Source: Strongylocentrotus droebachiensis
Taxonomy: Eukaryota; Echinodermata; Echinoidea; Camarodonta; Strongylocentrotidae
DNA: 64,000 bases
NCBI GenBank assembly: GCA_035222895.1
Contig: JAVYIG010000167.1
Coordinates: 600,501-664,500 of the forward strand
Reading direction: 5' to 3'
This document shows positions 62,501-64,000 of the stretch, piece after piece. Position numbers and translations under genes: made by a program. The notes beneath the pieces were generated by a model. The model ran no database searches and was not told the origin of the DNA. It saw only the letters and a program-made list of their open reading frames with translations. Every line of letters starts with the position of its first letter. The first letter of the stretch is position 1.

Positions 62501-64000
62501 ATTTGGGTTTTAAGTTAGATTTAGAGTGAGGAAGGGTAAGGGTTGCGATAGGGTTTAAGGTTAGGTTTAGAGTAAGGTTGAGGGTTGCGATTAGATTTCA
62601 GGTTAGATTTAGAGTAAGGCTTAGGGTTAGGGCTGCGATTGGGTCTTAGGTTACGTTCAGGGTTGGATTTACGGTTGCGATTAGGTTTTAGGTTAGGTTT
62701 AGGATAAATGTTAGGATAAAGTATAGTATTTAGCCTAGAGTTGTAGCAAAGAATTTGGTTAGTGTATGAAATGGATCCGGAGCAACCGTCCCGTTGCATG
62801 TGTCATACTAATACTAGTTTTAATGATTTCATCTAGAAGCTTGTGTATTTAGACCTTGTATGAAACATTGTTCACCATCCAGATCCCACACCATGCACCT
62901 GTATGAGTTCTGGAGCCTCTGCAGGTATAGCTGTCTTAGCCATCCTGTTAGTGGCTTCTGTCATCATCAACATCGTTCAATTCATCATGTTGAGGAGACA
63001 GGAGACCGGACCAGGTGATTATATTCATCAACTTTGAAAGATGGGATTAGAACGAAGATAAGCTATGTAAATGTTTCATGATTGTTTCACCTGACTGCCT
63101 AGAAAGCAAGTGTTTGCTTGTAAATAATCAACCGCAGAAATGTCGGCTTTGAGTCCTCTCTAAGGGACCTGACTTGGTACTGCTTAAAGAGATTAAGGAA
63201 ACATAATACTGAAAGTTGATAGCGAAAGTATCTTTTCTTGCACATCATAACATCTATCGCCTTCCTGAATGTATTTATCCATACCATATTAATACCTAAG
63301 TATAGAGATCCATTTCCTTGAGACTAAATTTTACTTCCTTGTTGATAAATGTGCCATATACCTCTATTGTGCATCAACATTTCTATATTTGCTTCTTCTT
63401 TTATTTTTTTTATTTTTATACAGGTTTCGAAAAGTCAGAGAAAACTGTTTCTGGGTAAGTATTTAGCAGTTCGAAATGTTCAACATAAGAAATATGTATA
63501 TTTATAAATCGAGTCACCTGCATCCACACATACACACACACGAACCGTGCGACATTTTGAATGTAATAGAATATGAGAAATCACAAAAAATTAAGGATGA
63601 TATCATTAATTTACCCATTTACCGATACCATATTAATACCTCGAAGCGCTATAGTTCTCCTTAGAACTATAAGCTAAGAAAGATAACCAACAGTCTTTTT
63701 CAAGACTACACCAACAGTCCTTTTTAGGACTACACACCCTCAAGAAAGATTACCGAGAGTCCTTTTCAGGACGCCTCAATCCTCCCTCTCTCTAACATGG
63801 TGCATCCGCAAGCCTACTGTATGGATATCGTGTTTACGTGCAACTATGTAATCAAAGTAAAGTGAAACTCGAGTTTGTATTTTTATGAATAAAAATTTGA
63901 GGGCATTGAAAAGTAGTCAATTTGAATGCACAATGAAGACATATTTCATTATTTTGGAAACGGAAATGATTAGCTATGTACTTTAACACACAAGATGAGC
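50531..64000 (+). CDS. Gene 3: three-Ig transmembrane receptor, 3-prime incomplete in window
   Basis: Paralogue of gene 2. Exons: signal peptide 50531-50588, Ig1 51553-51867, Ig2 52480-52791, Ig3 54058-54321 (GC donor), stalk 57557-57583 and 59305-59358, TM 62883-63014, juxtamembrane 63424-63454. All phases agree. The window ends in the intron before the next juxtamembrane exon, so whether gene 3 has a kinase domain, and whether that is active, cannot be seen. It has a single Ig1 where gene 2 has two, and one stalk exon of 27 bases not seen in gene 2. Confidence 0.82.
50589..51552 (+). other. Gene 3 intron 1: tRNA-derived SINE and inverted-repeat right arm
   Basis: Minus-strand SINE at about 50738-50835 with B-box ggttcgaatc, shared with gene 2. 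G run at 50872-50882. Right arm of the AT-rich inverted repeat at 51245-51380. Confidence 0.7.
51245..51380. repeat. Right arm of the AT-rich inverted repeat
   Basis: Reverse complement of 50119-50253 with very few differences. In gene 2 the matching intron (26367-26376, 26963-26985) lacks it, so it is an insertion in gene 3. Confidence 0.85.
51553..51867 (+). CDS. Gene 3 exon 2: first Ig domain
   Basis: A 315-base phase 1-1 exon with VSLVCTST, FTWAYV and EEGEYLCSTT. Acceptor ttgcag, donor gtaaga. Confidence 0.92.
51868..52479 (+). other. Gene 3 intron between Ig1 and Ig2
   Basis: Homologous to 27474-28080. A runs at 52310 and 52469-52478. No further feature. Confidence 0.65.
52480..52791 (+). 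CDS. Gene 3 exon 3: second Ig domain
   Basis: A 312-base phase 1-1 exon with ATCDAIGS, TITWVLDG and LVCEISG. Acceptor aaaaaag, donor gtaagt. Confidence 0.88.
52792..54057 (+). other. Gene 3 intron between Ig2 and Ig3
   Basis: Homologous to the gene 2 intron 28393-29292 with the hAT-like MITE at 53043-53383 added. Confidence 0.75.
53043..53383. mobile_element. hAT-like MITE with long G and C homopolymers
   Basis: Ends cagtggcggatccagg and cctggatccgcgcctg; exact 8-base duplication actgcagc at 53035-53042 and 53384-53391. Opposite orientation to 7769-8184. The orthologous site in gene 2 (28650-28657) has one actgcagc and no element. Confidence 0.87.
54058..54321 (+). CDS. Gene 3 exon 4: third Ig domain, GC donor
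   Basis: A 264-base phase 1-1 exon with LTVSCNTND and AFTCVGGNYLGNT. Acceptor cttccag. The donor is gcaagt where both paralogues have gtaagt, a known functional non-canonical site (GC-AG introns). Confidence 0.83.
54661..55021 (+). repeat. Full-length tRNA-derived SINE
   Basis: The head 54661-54733 folds like a tRNA, with A-box-like ggtcgagtggtttaagg, B-box ggttcgaatccc and an acceptor-type stem (gtgtcgt with acggcac). The body includes tgtaaagcgcttagagac and ends in tattattaatattat. Flanks tgggag at 54655-54660 and 55022-55027 are the likely target duplication. Confidence 0.83.
55842..56111 (+). mobile_element. LINE 3-prime fragment (C-terminal end of RT polyprotein)
   Basis: An open frame with HHYPTRSAGLFHLPKTRT and SFVFSGSKLWNYL, the typical tail after the reverse transcriptase in several non-LTR clades. 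The RT itself is missing. Absent from the matching place in gene 2. Confidence 0.65.
57557..57583 (+). CDS. Gene 3 stalk exon, 27 bases
   Basis: Phase 1-1 micro-exon encoding KTAPPPTTG between acceptor gaacag and donor gtatgt. The Pro/Thr composition and phase fit a stalk. No counterpart was found in gene 2, so support is moderate. Confidence 0.5.
57584..59304 (+). other. Gene 3 intron with an 884-bp palindrome
   Basis: Sequence from about 57790 matches 33120-33902 of gene 2 with the 58246-59129 palindrome inserted. Confidence 0.75.
58246..59129. mobile_element. 884-bp near-perfect palindromic MITE, TA-flanked
   Basis: The two halves (58246 to about 58680, and about 58700 to 59129) are reverse complements with few mismatches. 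The ends are cagtgcgtcccagaaaaa. TA at 58244-58245 and 59130-59131. The unoccupied site is in gene 2 near 33735. The small loop is gcatgaagactctcgtctac. Tc1/mariner-type by TA and ends; no transposase. Confidence 0.87.
59305..59358 (+). CDS. Gene 3 stalk exon, 54 bases
   Basis: Phase 1-1, encoding LTSPDPITTEGTTTSST; acceptor tttaag, donor gtgagg. Matches gene 2 33903-33956. Confidence 0.75.
59935..60465. mobile_element. TTAA-flanked 531-bp MITE, copy 2
   Basis: Ends aggtactatgtcccattt and gggacatagtacct. TTAA at 59931-59934 and 60466-60469. Exactly the length of copy 1 at 47267-47797. Absent from the matching gene 2 intron near 34440-34460. Confidence 0.82.
62236..62720 (+). repeat. Degenerate G-rich minisatellite
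   Basis: Words like gtaagggttagggtt and ttaggtttagagtaa recur at about 48-60 base spacing without the tight homogeneity of 36507-37960. It most resembles the decayed edge (37960-38340) of the gene 2 array. Confidence 0.8.
62883..63014 (+). CDS. Gene 3 exon: transmembrane helix
   Basis: A 132-base phase 1-1 exon. PCTCMSSGASAGI leads into the helix LAILLVASVIINIVQF, then MLRRQETG. Twelve bases shorter than genes 1 and 2 in the linker. Acceptor atccag, donor gtgatt. Confidence 0.88.
63015..63423 (+). other. Gene 3 intron after the TM exon
   Basis: Matches gene 2 without its GC-rich-ended insertion. No feature. Confidence 0.65.
63424..63454 (+). CDS. Gene 3 exon: juxtamembrane 1
   Basis: A 31-base exon (phase 1 in, 2 out) encoding GFEKSEKTVS; acceptor tatacag, donor gtaagt. 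Confidence 0.82.
63455..64000 (+). other. Gene 3 intron at the window edge
   Basis: Matches 39722-40050 with a stretch of tandem words (agtccttttcaggac type) at about 63690-63775. The window ends about 130 bases before the place where the next juxtamembrane exon would be expected. Confidence 0.6.

Larger units (their letters stand above)
59359..62882 (+). other. Gene 3 intron before TM exon
   Basis: Matches 33957-38386 of gene 2. Carries the TTAA MITE 59935-60465 and a degenerate minisatellite at 62236-62720. No gene recognised. Confidence 0.65.

Overview
This is eukaryotic, intron-rich, AT-rich, repeat-laden DNA. It is most likely from an invertebrate deuterostome, probably an echinoderm such as a sea urchin. 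The grounds are a Ty3/gypsy element whose integrase precedes its reverse transcriptase (the Gmr1-like order known from deuterostomes), the many palindromic MITEs and tRNA-headed SINEs, and receptor tyrosine kinase-like genes with multiple Ig domains. The species was not determined.

The host content is a tandem array of three paralogous plus-strand genes, spaced about 24-26 kb apart, for single-pass receptors of the plan signal peptide - Ig domains - Thr/Ser-rich stalk - transmembrane helix - tyrosine-rich juxtamembrane - (pseudo)kinase - short tyrosine tail. Gene 1 (2275-21667) enters from the left, so its signal-peptide and first Ig exons lie outside. It has three copies of a two-exon stalk module, one with a broken exon, and has lost all its kinase exons. 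Gene 2 (25383-46800) is complete: 17 exons that join in phase to 831 codons plus a stop. It has four Ig domains because the first Ig exon is duplicated. Its kinase domain lacks the beta-3 lysine (Arg instead) and the HRD aspartate (Thr instead), so it is predicted to be a pseudokinase. Gene 3 (50531 to beyond 64000) has three Ig domains, a stalk and a TM exon, and runs off the right edge before the kinase exons. Most extracellular exons are phase 1-1, so they can be duplicated or lost without a frameshift, and that is what differs among the copies.

Almost everything else is mobile or repetitive DNA in introns. Region by region: two nested Harbinger-like MITEs at 456-2031; a palindromic element at about 5.3-6.1 kb; a hAT-like MITE with long G runs at 7.8-8.2 kb and its relative at 53.0-53.4 kb; a 7.2-kb LTR retrotransposon at 12790-19962, inserted inside a TA-flanked palindromic MITE that itself lies in a gene 1 intron; GA-rich and (CA)n tracts at 20-25 kb; a 48-bp G-rich minisatellite at 36.5-38.3 kb and a decayed relative at 62.2-62.7 kb; TTAA-flanked 531-bp twin MITEs at 47.3 and 59.9 kb; a broken LINE at 49-50.1 kb; a tRNA-headed SINE at 54.7-55.0 kb; a LINE 3-prime fragment at 55.8-56.1 kb; and an 884-bp palindrome at 58.2-59.1 kb. 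Several insertions can be dated as younger than the gene duplication because the paralogous intron holds the empty site.

Exon boundaries were set by reading paralogous copies against each other and by checking phases and splice dinucleotides by eye. No alignment or database search was run.
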